Shown: positions 1 through 9,486, counted from the first letter of the stretch. The stretch: DNA of 64,000 nt from Mesorhizobium sp. M1E.F.Ca.ET.045.02.1.1 (GCF_003952485.1 NZ_CP034447.1:3424501-3488500), one strand, 5' to 3'. Notes: generated by a model not told the origin, from the letters alone. Made by a program: numbers and translations.

Positions 1-1276
1 CGTTTTCCGGATAGTTGGAGAACATGCCGAAGGAACAGTTGCCGCGCACCACCGTTGAGGCGCCCGCGAAGGCGTCCATCAGCACGCCGGTGATCTCCTG
101 CTGGCCTGCCGACGCGCGGTCGTCGGAACGGCGCGCCGCCACCTGGTCGATGTCGTCGATGGTGCCGAAGCCGATGACGCGCGGATTGAGCACGTTGTTG
201 ACGAATTGGCGGCAGTTCTGGCCGGACTTGCCCTGATAGGACGAAATCTGGTCGACGCCGAAATTCTCGTAGGCGAAGGGATAGCCGGCGACTTGGCAAT
301 AGCCGTTGACGAGACCGGCGATCATCTGGATCAGCGTCGTCTTGCCGGTGCCCGGCGCGCCATCGCCGATGAAGGTGAACAGGAACCCGCCGAGCTCGAC
401 GAAGGGGTTCAGCTCGCGCTCGAAGTCGTAGGCCATCAGCATCTTGGCCAGCCTGACCGACTGGAATTTGGCGATATGATTGCCGACCACCTCTTCCGGC
501 TTCTTGAAGGTCATCACCAGCGGCTTCGAGCGTTTGCCGGGCGCCACGTCGAAGCCGTCGAGCGTGAAGTCGTCGACATCGATGCGGATATGGGCGTTCT
601 CGAATGGGCCGATGCCGTCGAAGCGGCCTTTTCGCGCGAGCAGCCCGTCAATGGCGACACGGGCAAAGGCGCGCGCCCGCGTTGCTAAATCGGCATCGTC
701 CCTGGAGCCGGCAATTGCCAGGTCGAGGCCGGCCACGATCGACTTCACCGCGTCCTGCGGCGTGTCGAACAGGAAGTCGGGTTCGGGGATGTCGTTCGGC
801 GCCTCGCCGTCGCTGTCGATGAGCTGGAAGAGGTAGGAGGCGAAGCTGAAGGCCGAAACATAGGCCGAGGCCGACAGAAGCTTCTTGAAGGTTGCGGCTT
901 CGTCGCCTTCGAGCGGGGCGCGGGCATTCTTCGCCTGCAGGCTTTCGAGGTCGGAACCCTCGGCAAAGACGCCCGCTATGGCGAGCGCGATCGCCAGGCC
1001 GCGGCGAGCGCGGTAGAGAAGCGTGTGCTGGGCAATGGTCATCAACTGGTCGTCGGGATGGATCGCGGCGACCGTCTTCGTGAGCTCGACCTCGCGCGTG
1101 CGGCGCACCGAGCCGACCGAGACGGTCGAGACGAAGCGACGGTTGGTGCCGGCGAGCGCGGTGCCGGATTCGCGCGACGGGTCTTCCAGCACGACGATGC
1201 GGGTGATGAAGCTCTGCGCGGTTGCGCGGTGTTTTTCGATTGCCGCTTCCGAGATCGTTGTCAGCCCGGTGTCCAT
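1..1276 (-). CDS. AAA-type ATPase (3' end outside window)
   Basis: The frame is open from an ATG at 1276 to the window edge, giving 425 residues without a stop. A Walker A motif GAPGTGKTT lies near residues 306-314, and a Walker B-like stretch VIGFGTIDDID lies near 370-380, so the visible part ends inside the ATPase core. The first 300 residues resemble no domain I know. They include a hydrophobic helix pair near 92-103 and 137-152. It is the last gene of a three-gene minus-strand operon and starts 22 bases after the stop of the gene upstream. An ATPase that remodels a partner, perhaps the coiled-coil protein encoded first in the operon, is an inference. Substrate and process are unknown. Confidence 0.8.
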   Translation of the reverse strand, partial: MDTGLTTISEAAIEKHRATAQSFITRIVVLEDPSRESGTALAGTNRRFVSTVSVGSVRRTREVELTKTVAAIHPDDQLMTIAQHTLLYRARRGLAIALAIAGVFAEGSDLESLQAKNARAPLEGDEAATFKKLLSASAYVSAFSFASYLFQLIDSDGEAPNDIPEPDFLFDTPQDAVKSIVAGLDLAIAGSRDDADLATRARAFARVAIDGLLARKGRFDGIGPFENAHIRIDVDDFTLDGFDVAPGKRSKPLVMTFKKPEEVVGNHIAKFQSVRLAKMLMAYDFERELNPFVELGGFLFTFIGDGAPGTGKTTLIQMIAGLVNGYCQVAGYPFAYENFGVDQISSYQGKSGQNCRQFVNNVLNPRVIGFGTIDDIDQVAARRSDDRASAGQQEITGVLMDAFAGASTVVRGNCSFGMFSNYPEN

Positions 1277-1298
1277 GAAGGATGCTCCGCGGTTGAAA

Positions 1299-2444
1299 TC
1301 AAACGTCGCTGATGACCTGCCCGTTCGACAGGATGTGGACCTTGTAGCCGGAAAAGATCCTCTGTGCCTCGCCGGCGGCGTAAAGTGCCTGATAGGCCTC
1401 GTGCGGGATCAGAGCATGGTTCTCGTAGCTCGATACACCCTGGCGCGCCGCCTCGAGGTCGTCGGTGTTGATGAAGAATTCCTGCGTCGTCTTCTCGCTG
1501 GAGAACAGGCCCTTGCGGCCGGGCTTCTCCGACTTGGAAAAGACCTCCTGGATGGTCCAGGTGAGCAGCCAGGCGTTTTCCGGCTTGCGCACCTTGGCCA
1601 GCACCTCAGCCACCGTCGAATTGTTTTCGGTGATGCCGGCGGAATAGAAGGGGCCGAGCACGACGCGCCGAAGCTGCTTCGGATGCAGCGGCTCGAAGTC
1701 CTTGTCGAGATTGACGGCGATGGTCGCCGGCGACAGCGCGTAGGCCGAATTCTTTTCGGTGAAATCGTCGAAGCGGTGGGCGAGCTCGGGATTGAGGAGA
1801 CCGTCCACGGGAAGCGGGATGTCGACCCGCTCGTTGAGCTTGCCATTGGCGTCGACGAGCTGGCGCACCATGCTCTCCGAGGAATCCTCGACCGTCACCA
1901 TATAGACCAGCGGCAGGTTGGCGCTGCCGTCGAACGAGGCCCAGTGGACGAGGTAATAGGGCCGCAAGGTCTTCGGGTTGACCGAGACCTTCGCCGTCTG
2001 CGCCAGGATGAAGGGGCCGAAGGTCGCCTCGCTCTTGACGTCCTCCAGATAGAGCCGCTCGGCCATCGACTTCTGGAGTGCCGCGGGAAATTCCTTGTGG
2101 CGCAGGATGAAGTCGGCCATCTCCTCGCGCAGCTCGCCGGCCTGCGGGATGTTGGCGAGCCGGTTATCCGCCTGGCGGCGGTCGTTCTCCAACTCGAGAA
2201 GGTTCTGGAACACCGGATAGCCGCTGTCGGCGCGCGAGATGCGGAACGCATCCATGAAGCCCAGCCGGTTTCGCCAGCAGGAAAAGGATTTGTCCAGCCG
2301 GGCGATGTACTCGGCGACGATCTTTGCGACGATGCCATGCCGGTAGAGCGGCGAGCGGTCATCGCGCATGAACACTTCCAGCCCTCTCAACGCCGCAGTG
2401 ATGGCGGAGAAGTAGCGCGCCGCCGCTTCATTTTCGGGGGTCAT
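1299..2444 (-). CDS. Conserved hypothetical protein, middle gene of AAA/coiled-coil operon
   Basis: This encodes 381 residues with no motif I recognise. There is no signal peptide or membrane segment, so a cytoplasmic place is likely. The N-terminal half (about 1-150) looks mostly helical and charged. The second half has alternating hydrophobic beta-like stretches (about 155-290) and a C-terminal part near 330-381 with YENHALIPHEAYQALYAAGE. It sits between the coiled-coil gene (34-base gap) and the AAA ATPase gene (22-base gap), so the three products probably act together. The ATG at 2444 is the first good start; its ribosome site is weak. No function is assigned. Confidence 0.75.
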   Translation of the reverse strand: MTPENEAAARYFSAITAALRGLEVFMRDDRSPLYRHGIVAKIVAEYIARLDKSFSCWRNRLGFMDAFRISRADSGYPVFQNLLELENDRRQADNRLANIPQAGELREEMADFILRHKEFPAALQKSMAERLYLEDVKSEATFGPFILAQTAKVSVNPKTLRPYYLVHWASFDGSANLPLVYMVTVEDSSESMVRQLVDANGKLNERVDIPLPVDGLLNPELAHRFDDFTEKNSAYALSPATIAVNLDKDFEPLHPKQLRRVVLGPFYSAGITENNSTVAEVLAKVRKPENAWLLTWTIQEVFSKSEKPGRKGLFSSEKTTQEFFINTDDLEAARQGVSSYENHALIPHEAYQALYAAGEAQRIFSGYKVHILSNGQVISDV

Positions 2445-2478
2445 GGGACTGCCCTGGAGAAAAATGCCGGCACGCCGC

Positions 2479-3567
2479 CTACTGCTGCACGTAGTTGGCG
2501 GCGTTATGCTTCTTCATCACCTCGTCGAAGCGGCGGGCGAAGGCGTCGTCCGCAAGCTTCTTGCGGCGCTGGATATCGGCGCTGGCCACCATGTTCTTTT
2601 CATGCATCTCCAGGAGATCGCCGATGTGCTTCTGCGAGGCGGCGCCGATGCCGGCCATCGTCTCTTCCGCGGTGTTGTCGACCTGGCTGCCCAGCGTGTT
2701 GATCTTGTGGGCGACGTCCTGCTGGGCGGCGGTCTTCAGCGAATCTTCCAGCGCCTTGTAGAGGACGATGCGCTGCTCGGTGTCGATGGTCAGCTTGTTG
2801 ATCAGCGTCGATTGCGCGGCGATCTGGTTGTTGAGAGAGTCCACGAAAGTCTGGAACATCGAGGTGTAGCGCTCCAGCGTCTGGCTTTCGGCGAGCAGCT
2901 CCTGCTCCTTGGCCTGCTTCTCGTTGTACTCGGTCGCCATCTTCGAACGCTCGCCTTCGAGCTCGGTGCGCTCCTTCTGGGTCGTGGAGGCGGCGATCTT
3001 GTTCTCGATGTCGAGCAGCATCGGGTTAAGCTCCTCGATCCGCTTCTGTACCGCCTCGAGATTGGCCATGGTCGTCTTGCGGCGCTCGATCACCTGCGAC
3101 AGGCTGGTCTCGGAGGTCTTGTAGCGCTGGTCGAGGATCTGCTTCTGCGCTTTCAGGATGCCGACGATGGTGTCGGACTTGGCCAGCAGCTCCTGCAGAT
3201 TGCCGGCCAGCGACATGTTGCGCACGCGGTCGGTGCGCATGCGCTGCTTGCGCTGGTCCGAAAAGACGCCAACGAAGTTTTCCCAGCCGGTGTAGCTCTT
3301 CATGCTCTCGAATTCGGCGCCGAAGACGTTGGTCGCGTCCTCCAGGCCGATGATCAGGTCGGCGATGTTGCCTTCCATCACCTTCTGCTGCTTCAGCACG
3401 TCCTCGATACGGGCGTTCTCGATGTCGAAATTGGCGTCGCCGATCTTCTTGTCGGCCTGCGCGAGCGTGTCGAGCACGGTGCCGGACTGCTCGATCTTGG
3501 TGCGCATGTCCTCGACGACCTGCTTGGTCTTGGCAATTTCGGCATCGAAATTCTGCAATGTCGCCAT
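2479..3567 (-). CDS. Long coiled-coil protein, possibly TelA-like, first gene of AAA operon
   Basis: The product is 362 residues, almost entirely helical and rich in Glu, Gln, Lys and Ala, with long heptad-like stretches from about residue 10 to 340. There is no signal peptide or membrane helix. The ATG at 3567 was chosen over upstream ATGs (3588, 3603) because GGGAGG lies just before it. The overall look recalls the toxic-anion-resistance (TelA) type of cytoplasmic coiled-coil protein, but no diagnostic motif was seen, so this is a weak guess. As first gene of the operon it could be a scaffold or a substrate of the AAA ATPase encoded last. Confidence 0.75.
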   Translation of the reverse strand: MATLQNFDAEIAKTKQVVEDMRTKIEQSGTVLDTLAQADKKIGDANFDIENARIEDVLKQQKVMEGNIADLIIGLEDATNVFGAEFESMKSYTGWENFVGVFSDQRKQRMRTDRVRNMSLAGNLQELLAKSDTIVGILKAQKQILDQRYKTSETSLSQVIERRKTTMANLEAVQKRIEELNPMLLDIENKIAASTTQKERTELEGERSKMATEYNEKQAKEQELLAESQTLERYTSMFQTFVDSLNNQIAAQSTLINKLTIDTEQRIVLYKALEDSLKTAAQQDVAHKINTLGSQVDNTAEETMAGIGAASQKHIGDLLEMHEKNMVASADIQRRKKLADDAFARRFDEVMKKHNAANYVQQ

Positions 3568-4067
3568 TGGGGCCTCCCGCTTCGGCATCCGGTTTCGTCG
3601 CACGTGGCGGCGAATATATGTGGGGCCTCAAGCGATTGAAAGAAGGAAGACAGGGCGAGGCGTCAAAACAAAAGAATTGGTTAGGCCCTTGAAAGACAAG
3701 CCAAGCATGCTAACGGCATGAGTCATGCGCGTCGCCTTCAAACAGCTTTAGCTGATATGCCTTAAGCTATTGTTTTTGCGCGGCGAGATGCGACGAAGCG
3801 GCAGTGCCGCAAAATCTCTTGTGCCGGATCGCGGCAATCAACCGATCGCCAGCCCGCCGATCGCTGGAATATCAGGCAGTGCCGGCCGTCCATGAAAACT
3901 TCGTCTTGCCGCAAAGACCTCCGGCATGTCGCTGAATGGCCAGCGCACGCCGTTGATCGTGATGTGGCGCCGCTTGAAACCACATCAAAATGGTGTTTGG
4001 CTGACGAAACAAGGCGGACACAAGAACCGACTTTGCGTCGCCTCGAATTGCAATGGGAGAAAAGTTC
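3568..4067. other. 500-base intergenic region between divergent operons
   Basis: This region separates the minus-strand AAA operon from the plus-strand cho operon and must carry both promoters. The only structure I see is a short palindrome GCGGCA-g-TGCCGC at 3798-3810. No convincing gene, RNA or known operator was found. Confidence 0.5.
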
Positions 4068-5003
4068 ATGCCGCGTATGAAATCTTTTGTCGCCGGCCTC
4101 GGCCTGGCGGCGCTTCTATCCACGACCGCTGCCTATGCCGGCGATCCGGCGAGCTGCAAGGCCGTGCGTCTGTCCGACGTCGGCTGGACCGACATCCAGG
4201 CGACCACGGGGCTGGCCTCGGTGCTGCTTACCGCGCTCGGCTACGAGCCGCAGGTGATCCAGCTTTCGGTGCCGGTGACCTATGCGTCGCTGAAGAACAA
4301 GGACCTCGACGTCTTCCTCGGCAACTGGATGCCGTCGATGACCAACGACATCAAGGACTACACCGCCGACGGCTCGGTCGAGACGGTGAGCACGAACCTG
4401 ACCGGCGCCGGCTATGGCATCGTCGTGCCGACCTATGTCGCGGATGCCGGCGTCAAGACGCTGACCGATCTCGGCAAGTTCAAGGACAAGTTCAACGGCA
4501 AGATCTACGGCATCGAGGCCGGCAATGACGGCAATCGCATCATCCTCGACATGATCAAGAACCCGAAGGACAATCTCGAAGGTTTCGAGCTGGTCGAGTC
4601 GTCGGAAGCCGGCATGCTGACGCAGGCCGAACAGTCGATGAAGAACAATGAATGGATCGCCTTCCTCGGCTGGACGCCGCATCCGGTGATGGGCGCCATG
4701 AAGATCACCTATCTCGAGGGTATGGGCGACAGCGGCTTCGGCGCCGCCACCGTCTACACCAATGTGCGCAAGGGCTACACCACCGAGTGCCCGAACGCCG
4801 GCAAGTTCATCGCCAACCTGAAGTTCAACCTCGACATGGAAGGCGAGATGATGGACGCGATCCTCAAGGGCGGCGACGCCCAGACGGTCGCCACCGACTG
4901 GCTGAAGAAGCATCCGGACGCGATAGCGCCGTGGATCGCCGGCGTGACCACCTTCGACGGCGGCGATGCGGCGGCTGCGGTGAAGACCGCCCTCGGGGGC
5001 TGA
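4068..5003 (+). CDS. choX: Choline ABC transporter substrate-binding protein ChoX
   Basis: This is a periplasmic binding protein for high-affinity choline uptake, 311 residues. The ATG at 4068 follows GGGAGA with good spacing; an ATG at 4053 overlaps that site and is less likely. A signal peptide ends near AYA-24. The mature part has W40, D42, W87, Y116 and W202, the same spacing, shifted by three, as the ligand box I recall for Sinorhizobium meliloti ChoX (W43, D45, W90, Y119, W205). C30 and C241 could form the family disulfide. It is followed by a hairpin terminator and then choW and choV, which fits more binding protein than membrane parts. Function is inferred from this match and the operon. 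Confidence 0.93.
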   Translation: MPRMKSFVAGLGLAALLSTTAAYAGDPASCKAVRLSDVGWTDIQATTGLASVLLTALGYEPQVIQLSVPVTYASLKNKDLDVFLGNWMPSMTNDIKDYTADGSVETVSTNLTGAGYGIVVPTYVADAGVKTLTDLGKFKDKFNGKIYGIEAGNDGNRIILDMIKNPKDNLEGFELVESSEAGMLTQAEQSMKNNEWIAFLGWTPHPVMGAMKITYLEGMGDSGFGAATVYTNVRKGYTTECPNAGKFIANLKFNLDMEGEMMDAILKGGDAQTVATDWLKKHPDAIAPWIAGVTTFDGGDAAAAVKTALGG

Positions 5004-5031
5004 GCCGGCTTGAGTCCGGCATGATCCTTGA

Positions 5032-5064
5032 AAAGGGCAGCCACTGGAGAAGGCTGCCCTTTTT
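5032..5064 (+). terminator. Rho-independent terminator between choX and choW
   Basis: A perfect 11-bp stem AAAGGGCAGCC / GGCTGCCCTTT (5032-5042 and 5052-5062) with a 9-base loop runs into a T run at 5060-5064. It lies 29 bases after the choX stop and 57 bases before choW. It probably lets choX transcript outnumber choWV by partial read-through. Confidence 0.85.
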
Positions 5065-5120
5065 CATATGCTTGAGAAGATGATCGCTCGATAAGGGCGG
5101 CGGGGTCAACGAGGGGAAAG

Positions 5121-5975
5121 ATGGATCCGATCTCGAAATTTCTGGTCGCCTACAAGATCCCCATAGGTTTGTGGGGCAAAGCCTTCTTCAGTTTCCTCAC
5201 CGACAATTTCGATACGATTTTCAGGGCGTTCTCGAACGGCCTGAATTTCATCCTCGACGGGGCGGTGGACCTGCTGCTGATGGTGCCGTCGGTGCTGCTG
5301 GCGCTTGTAATTGCCGTTATCGCCTGGTTCCTGCAGCGTTCGCGGCCGCTGGCCGTCGGCGTCTTCATCGGCCTCGTCTTCATCATCAACCAGAACCTGT
5401 GGAAGCAGACCGTGGAGACTCTGGTGTTGGTGGTTGCTGCTGCCGCCGCCTCGATGGCCATCGGCGTTCCGCTCGGTATCTGGGCCGCGCACAAGCCGAA
5501 GGTCTACCGCTTCATGCTGCCGGTGCTCGACCTGATGCAGACGCTGCCCACCTTCGTCTATCTGATCCCGGTGCTGACCCTGTTCGGGCTTGGCAACGCC
5601 CCCGGCCTCATCGTCACCATCATCTTCGTCATTCCGACCCCGGTTCGTCTCACGCATCTCGGCGTCACTTCGGTGCCGAAATCGATTGTCGAGGCAGGCG
5701 AGGCGTTCGGCGCCACCAAAAGACAACTTCTCTGGAAGGTCGAGCTACCCTCGGCCTTGCCCACCATTATGGCGGGCCTGACGCAGTCGATCATGCTGTC
5801 GCTGTCGATGGTGGTGTTCGCGGCCCTGATCGGTGCCGGCGGCCTCGGCACTGAAATCAACCGCGCGCTCGGCTCGCGCCGGATCGACCTCGGGCTCGAG
5901 GCCGGCCTTGGCATCGTCGTGCTGGCCATCGTGCTCGACCGGATGACGCGTATCGGCGTTGGAGGCAAGAAATGA
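5121..5975 (+). CDS. choW: Choline ABC transporter permease ChoW
   Basis: Inner-membrane permease of the choline importer, 284 residues, the usual length for this family. Membrane helices are evident from about residue 20 onward, including stretches near 55-70, 74-90, 96-120 and 140-160. The BPD-type cytoplasmic loop EAGEAFGATKRQLLWKVELP, near residues 192-211, couples to the ATPase, and a conserved GAGGLGTEINR follows. GAGGGGAAAG stands directly before the ATG. The end overlaps the choV start by four bases (ATGA), so the two are translationally coupled. Confidence 0.93.
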   Translation: MDPISKFLVAYKIPIGLWGKAFFSFLTDNFDTIFRAFSNGLNFILDGAVDLLLMVPSVLLALVIAVIAWFLQRSRPLAVGVFIGLVFIINQNLWKQTVETLVLVVAAAAASMAIGVPLGIWAAHKPKVYRFMLPVLDLMQTLPTFVYLIPVLTLFGLGNAPGLIVTIIFVIPTPVRLTHLGVTSVPKSIVEAGEAFGATKRQLLWKVELPSALPTIMAGLTQSIMLSLSMVVFAALIGAGGLGTEINRALGSRRIDLGLEAGLGIVVLAIVLDRMTRIGVGGKK

Positions 5976-7153
5976 GCGTCGCGGTTGATTTCAAAAATGT
6001 CGATATCGTCTTCGGCGCCGATCAGGCGGGTTCGCTTGCAATGATCGACAAAGGCGCCACGCGCGCCGATATCCTCGAAAAGACCGGCAATGTGCTGGGC
6101 TGCGCCGGGGCCAATCTCACCGTGCATGAGGGCGAGATCTCGGTGCTGATGGGCCTTTCGGGCTCCGGGAAGTCGACGCTGCTCAGGGCCGTCAACCGGC
6201 TGAACGTCGTGTCGCGCGGCCAGGTGCTGGTCAAGGACGGCGACCGCACGGTCGATGTCGTCACCTGCGACGAGGCAACGCTCAGGCGCCTGCGGCAGAA
6301 GCAGGTGGCGATGGTGTTCCAGCAATTCGGCCTGCTGCCGTGGCGCACCGTGGAGGAGAATGTCGGTTTCGGCCTCGAGCTCGCCGGCGTGCCGGAGGCC
6401 GAGCGCAAGGCGCGGGTGCAGAAACAGCTTCAGCTCGTTCATCTCGACCAATGGTCGAAGAAATACGCGCATGAGCTCTCGGGCGGCATGCAGCAGCGTG
6501 TCGGCCTGGCGCGCGCCTTCGCCACCGAGGCGCCGATCCTGTTGATGGACGAGCCGTTCTCGGCGCTCGATCCGCTGATCCGCACCAAGCTGCAGGACGA
6601 GCTTCTGCAACTCCAGGCCGAGTTGAAGAAGACAATCATCTTCGTCAGCCACGACCTCGAGGAGGCGCTGAAGATCGGCACCCATATCACCATCATGGAG
6701 GGTGGACACATCGTGCAGACAGGCGCGCCGGAAGACATCGTCCTTCGCCCCGCCAATGACTATGTCCGCGACTTCATCGCCAATGTGAATCCGCTTTCGG
6801 TGCTGACGGCCTGGAACGTCATGCGCGACCGCCGCGATCTCGAGCAGGGCGAGAATGGCTGGGTATGGCTCGACCGGCGCAAGACGACGCGCTTCAAGAT
6901 CGACGAGCATGGCCTGGTGGCGGCGGCCGAACGCGACGGCAAGCCCGCTGTCTGGGTGTCCTGCGCCGATGTCGAGCGCCAGCCGGAGGAGAGGACGCAA
7001 GTGTTCTGGGCCAATCCCGGCACGCCGCTGAAGACGGTGATGCTCGCCATGCACCGCTCGCAAACCGCGCCGGTGGCGCTATTCGATGAAGGCTCGCGCT
7101 TCGTCGGCGCGATCGGCATCCGGGACGTGCTGAGCGCGGTGCTGAGGCGGTAG
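5972..7153 (+). CDS. choV: Choline ABC transporter ATP-binding protein ChoV
   Basis: ATPase subunit of the importer, 393 residues. Walker A GLSGSGKST lies at 61-69, the Q loop VFQQFGLLPW near 115-124, the signature LSGGMQQR at 169-176, Walker B ILLMDEP near 189-195 and the switch His in FVSHDLEEA near 224-232. As in the ProV/OpuAA group, an N-terminal extension precedes the nucleotide-binding domain. A C-terminal region of about 120 residues (about 275-393) resembles a reduced CBS-type sensor. All catalytic motifs are intact. It is the last gene of the cho operon. Confidence 0.93.
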   Translation: MSVAVDFKNVDIVFGADQAGSLAMIDKGATRADILEKTGNVLGCAGANLTVHEGEISVLMGLSGSGKSTLLRAVNRLNVVSRGQVLVKDGDRTVDVVTCDEATLRRLRQKQVAMVFQQFGLLPWRTVEENVGFGLELAGVPEAERKARVQKQLQLVHLDQWSKKYAHELSGGMQQRVGLARAFATEAPILLMDEPFSALDPLIRTKLQDELLQLQAELKKTIIFVSHDLEEALKIGTHITIMEGGHIVQTGAPEDIVLRPANDYVRDFIANVNPLSVLTAWNVMRDRRDLEQGENGWVWLDRRKTTRFKIDEHGLVAAAERDGKPAVWVSCADVERQPEERTQVFWANPGTPLKTVMLAMHRSQTAPVALFDEGSRFVGAIGIRDVLSAVLRR

Positions 7154-7234
7154 GCGCTTCCGCACGCGGAAAGACCGGGGGTCGCAACGCCGTCTCCGCC
7201 TTGTCTTTCGCCTCCTTCGGGCGCAGAGTCCGCT

Positions 7235-9295
7235 TTGTTGCGTGCCCATGCGCCAGGGGGGTTACCGACGTCGCATAAAGGGCTTTCCGGCGCGGTTGCG
7301 CCGTTGGTTCTCGCCGTAGTCTCGCTTGGAAGCGGCGCGGCGTTTTCCCAAAGTTTTGTCATAGGCAATGACGCGACTGCCGGCCAGCAGACGATGAACG
7401 GTGCCGGCGATACCGGGGCCGTGGACCCCGGGGGAGCGATAGAGACATTTGGCGCCGGCGTAGATGCCGTGCGGATGTTCGGCCCGACCCAGAGGTTCAC
7501 CAACCGCGGCCTGGTTGAAACGTTGGGCGGCGGCGCCATCAATGTGAACTCACAGGGCTTGGATGCGACGATCCTTAACGGCGGGACCATCCTGTCGATA
7601 GGCGACGCTTCCATAGGGATATTGTCCGAGGGCGACAACGCGCACATCGTCAACAACGGCTCGATAGAAGCGCTGGGTGTCGCAACATACGGCATCATCA
7701 GTGATGCGTCCGGCGGGCGCGTGGATAACCACGGCTTCATCGGTGTTTCAGGTGTCGCGGCCTCGGGCATCATCGGTGCCGGACCAGACCTCAGGATTTC
7801 CAACAGCGGTTCGATCGAGGCTTATGGCATCGCCGCTACCGGCATCATCTGGCAGAACAACGGCCTGCGGCTGGACAACTCCGGGTCGATTACCGTGTCG
7901 GGGTTGGCTTCCATTGGCATCGGCGCTGGCGGCAGCGACGTTGCAATCGCCAACAGCGGCACCGTCAGCGTTTCCGGCACGGGCGCGACAGGTATCGGCA
8001 CCTTGTTCGGCAATGCGACGATCACCAATTCCGGTTCGGTTGTCGTGGACGGCGCGAGCGCCGTGGGCATCGCCGCGCTGGGCAGCAGCTCTATCATTAC
8101 CAACTCAGGTCGCGTCTTCAGCAACCAGAGCGCCGCCATCTATTTCGGCGCGCCCGGCGCCACGCTGAACCTTTTGGGCGGGACGGTCATCCAGGGACCG
8201 GTCGTCTTTTCCGGCGGCGGCAACACGGTGACCTTCCGCTCCGCGCTGAACGCTGTCATCAGCTTCGCCGGAAGCGGCCTGCCGCAAGCCATCCTGACCG
8301 GCGGCAGGCCGTTTGTGACGAGCGGCAACAGCGCGGCGGTGATCGACACCACCGGGTTTGCGAGCAGTGGTCCGCTAATCGAAGACCTTGTCGACGGCAT
8401 CGCTGGCGTCGCCGAAGCGCGCATGCCCGCCCCAGGCGACGACGTGCTTGCGCCGCATCACGGTCCAGGCGCCTGGATCTCCACATTTGGCGGGATACGC
8501 TCCCAGGGCGGCTCTGGTGCATCAGCTGGGTTCAGCGAGACGCTGGGCGGCGTGGTCGCCGGCGCGGAAAGGCGCTCGGGCGACGGCTTCCTGGGTGGCG
8601 TGCTGCTGGGGGGCGCCGCCGGATCGACCGAGGTCGACGACGACGCGCAGGAGATCGTCCATCGCAGCGTATTTGCGGGCGGTTATCTGGGCTATGACGC
8701 AGGAGCGCATTTTGCCGAAGCGACATTTGTTACCGGCGTGCTCCAGGAGCGGAGCCGCCGCCGTGTCGCGAACAATCTGGTGCTGGGTGGCGTCGAGACA
8801 GCGCGGGCCGATTTCAACGGCATCTTCGTCAGCCCGTCCGTCACACTCGGCACGCGGCTACCGGTCGCGGCCGGTATGTTGATACCCAGCGTGCGACTGC
8901 GTTACGTCGGGCTCTTCATCGACGATTACGCGGAGGCCGGCTCGGGAAGCGATCTCGCGGTCTCGCGGCGCGACGTCAACGTCTTCGAGGCGCGTGGCCA
9001 GCTCGCGCTGGCCTTGGCGCCCGTCGGCACGCGGAGCCAGACCTGGCAAACCACCCTTCGTGCAGGGATCGACGCGATCGCGCAAAACAGCGACGACCTA
9101 TCGGCGACGCTCCTTGGCCAGGACATTTCTTTTGCCGCCGGCGGCAGAAAGGTGGTGTTGCGCGGCTTTGCCGGCGCGGACGTTGCGGCGGAGGTGGGCG
9201 CCGGCATGACCCTGAATGCCGGCTTTGAGGCCGGGTATGGGAGCGACAATGCCTTCACTGTCCGGGGCCAAGCTCGCCTCAGCAAGGCCTTTTGA
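7235..9295 (+). CDS. Autotransporter-like outer membrane protein with repeat passenger
   Basis: Product of about 686 residues. A hydrophobic signal-like segment covers about residues 20-38 (VAPLVLAVVSLGSGAAFS). From about 85 to 300 there are imperfect repeats of about 20 residues of the form I-x-N-S/N-G-S-I-x-x-x-G-x-A-x-x-G-I, typical of a beta-helix passenger. From about 410 the sequence changes to alternating amphipathic strands with aromatic and Gly residues and ends in Phe, as expected for a 12-strand type V barrel. The reading frame begins with TTG at 7235, since no in-frame ATG precedes the signal segment, so the exact start is uncertain. An adhesive or surface role is an inference; no enzyme motif was seen. 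Confidence 0.8.
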   Translation: MLRAHAPGGLPTSHKGLSGAVAPLVLAVVSLGSGAAFSQSFVIGNDATAGQQTMNGAGDTGAVDPGGAIETFGAGVDAVRMFGPTQRFTNRGLVETLGGGAINVNSQGLDATILNGGTILSIGDASIGILSEGDNAHIVNNGSIEALGVATYGIISDASGGRVDNHGFIGVSGVAASGIIGAGPDLRISNSGSIEAYGIAATGIIWQNNGLRLDNSGSITVSGLASIGIGAGGSDVAIANSGTVSVSGTGATGIGTLFGNATITNSGSVVVDGASAVGIAALGSSSIITNSGRVFSNQSAAIYFGAPGATLNLLGGTVIQGPVVFSGGGNTVTFRSALNAVISFAGSGLPQAILTGGRPFVTSGNSAAVIDTTGFASSGPLIEDLVDGIAGVAEARMPAPGDDVLAPHHGPGAWISTFGGIRSQGGSGASAGFSETLGGVVAGAERRSGDGFLGGVLLGGAAGSTEVDDDAQEIVHRSVFAGGYLGYDAGAHFAEATFVTGVLQERSRRRVANNLVLGGVETARADFNGIFVSPSVTLGTRLPVAAGMLIPSVRLRYVGLFIDDYAEAGSGSDLAVSRRDVNVFEARGQLALALAPVGTRSQTWQTTLRAGIDAIAQNSDDLSATLLGQDISFAAGGRKVVLRGFAGADVAAEVGAGMTLNAGFEAGYGSDNAFTVRGQARLSKAF

Positions 9296-9486
9296 GGGGT
9301 GCCCGACAAACTTCGGCGCCAGCGTATGGGTTCGGAGGCTGCCACTCCATGGCAGCAGGCAACGCCGGCTCCTGGCAGATATTTTTCGAAATCCATTCCG
9401 ATTCCGCGGGTCCGTGCGGTAAGATATTGCCACGGCCGCACGGATGGTTGCCCGGTGGCGCGAGAATGCAGCGGGGTACGTCGCAA

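Noticed and set aside
1023..2702. Plus-strand open frame of 559 codons at the left edge
   Set aside because: It is antisense to the AAA ATPase and the middle gene and crosses both operon gaps; the minus-strand genes have better starts and motifs.
7600..8150. Regular repeats inside the autotransporter as a DNA repeat array
   Set aside because: The repetition is at protein level (imperfect 20-residue units); the DNA copies differ too much.
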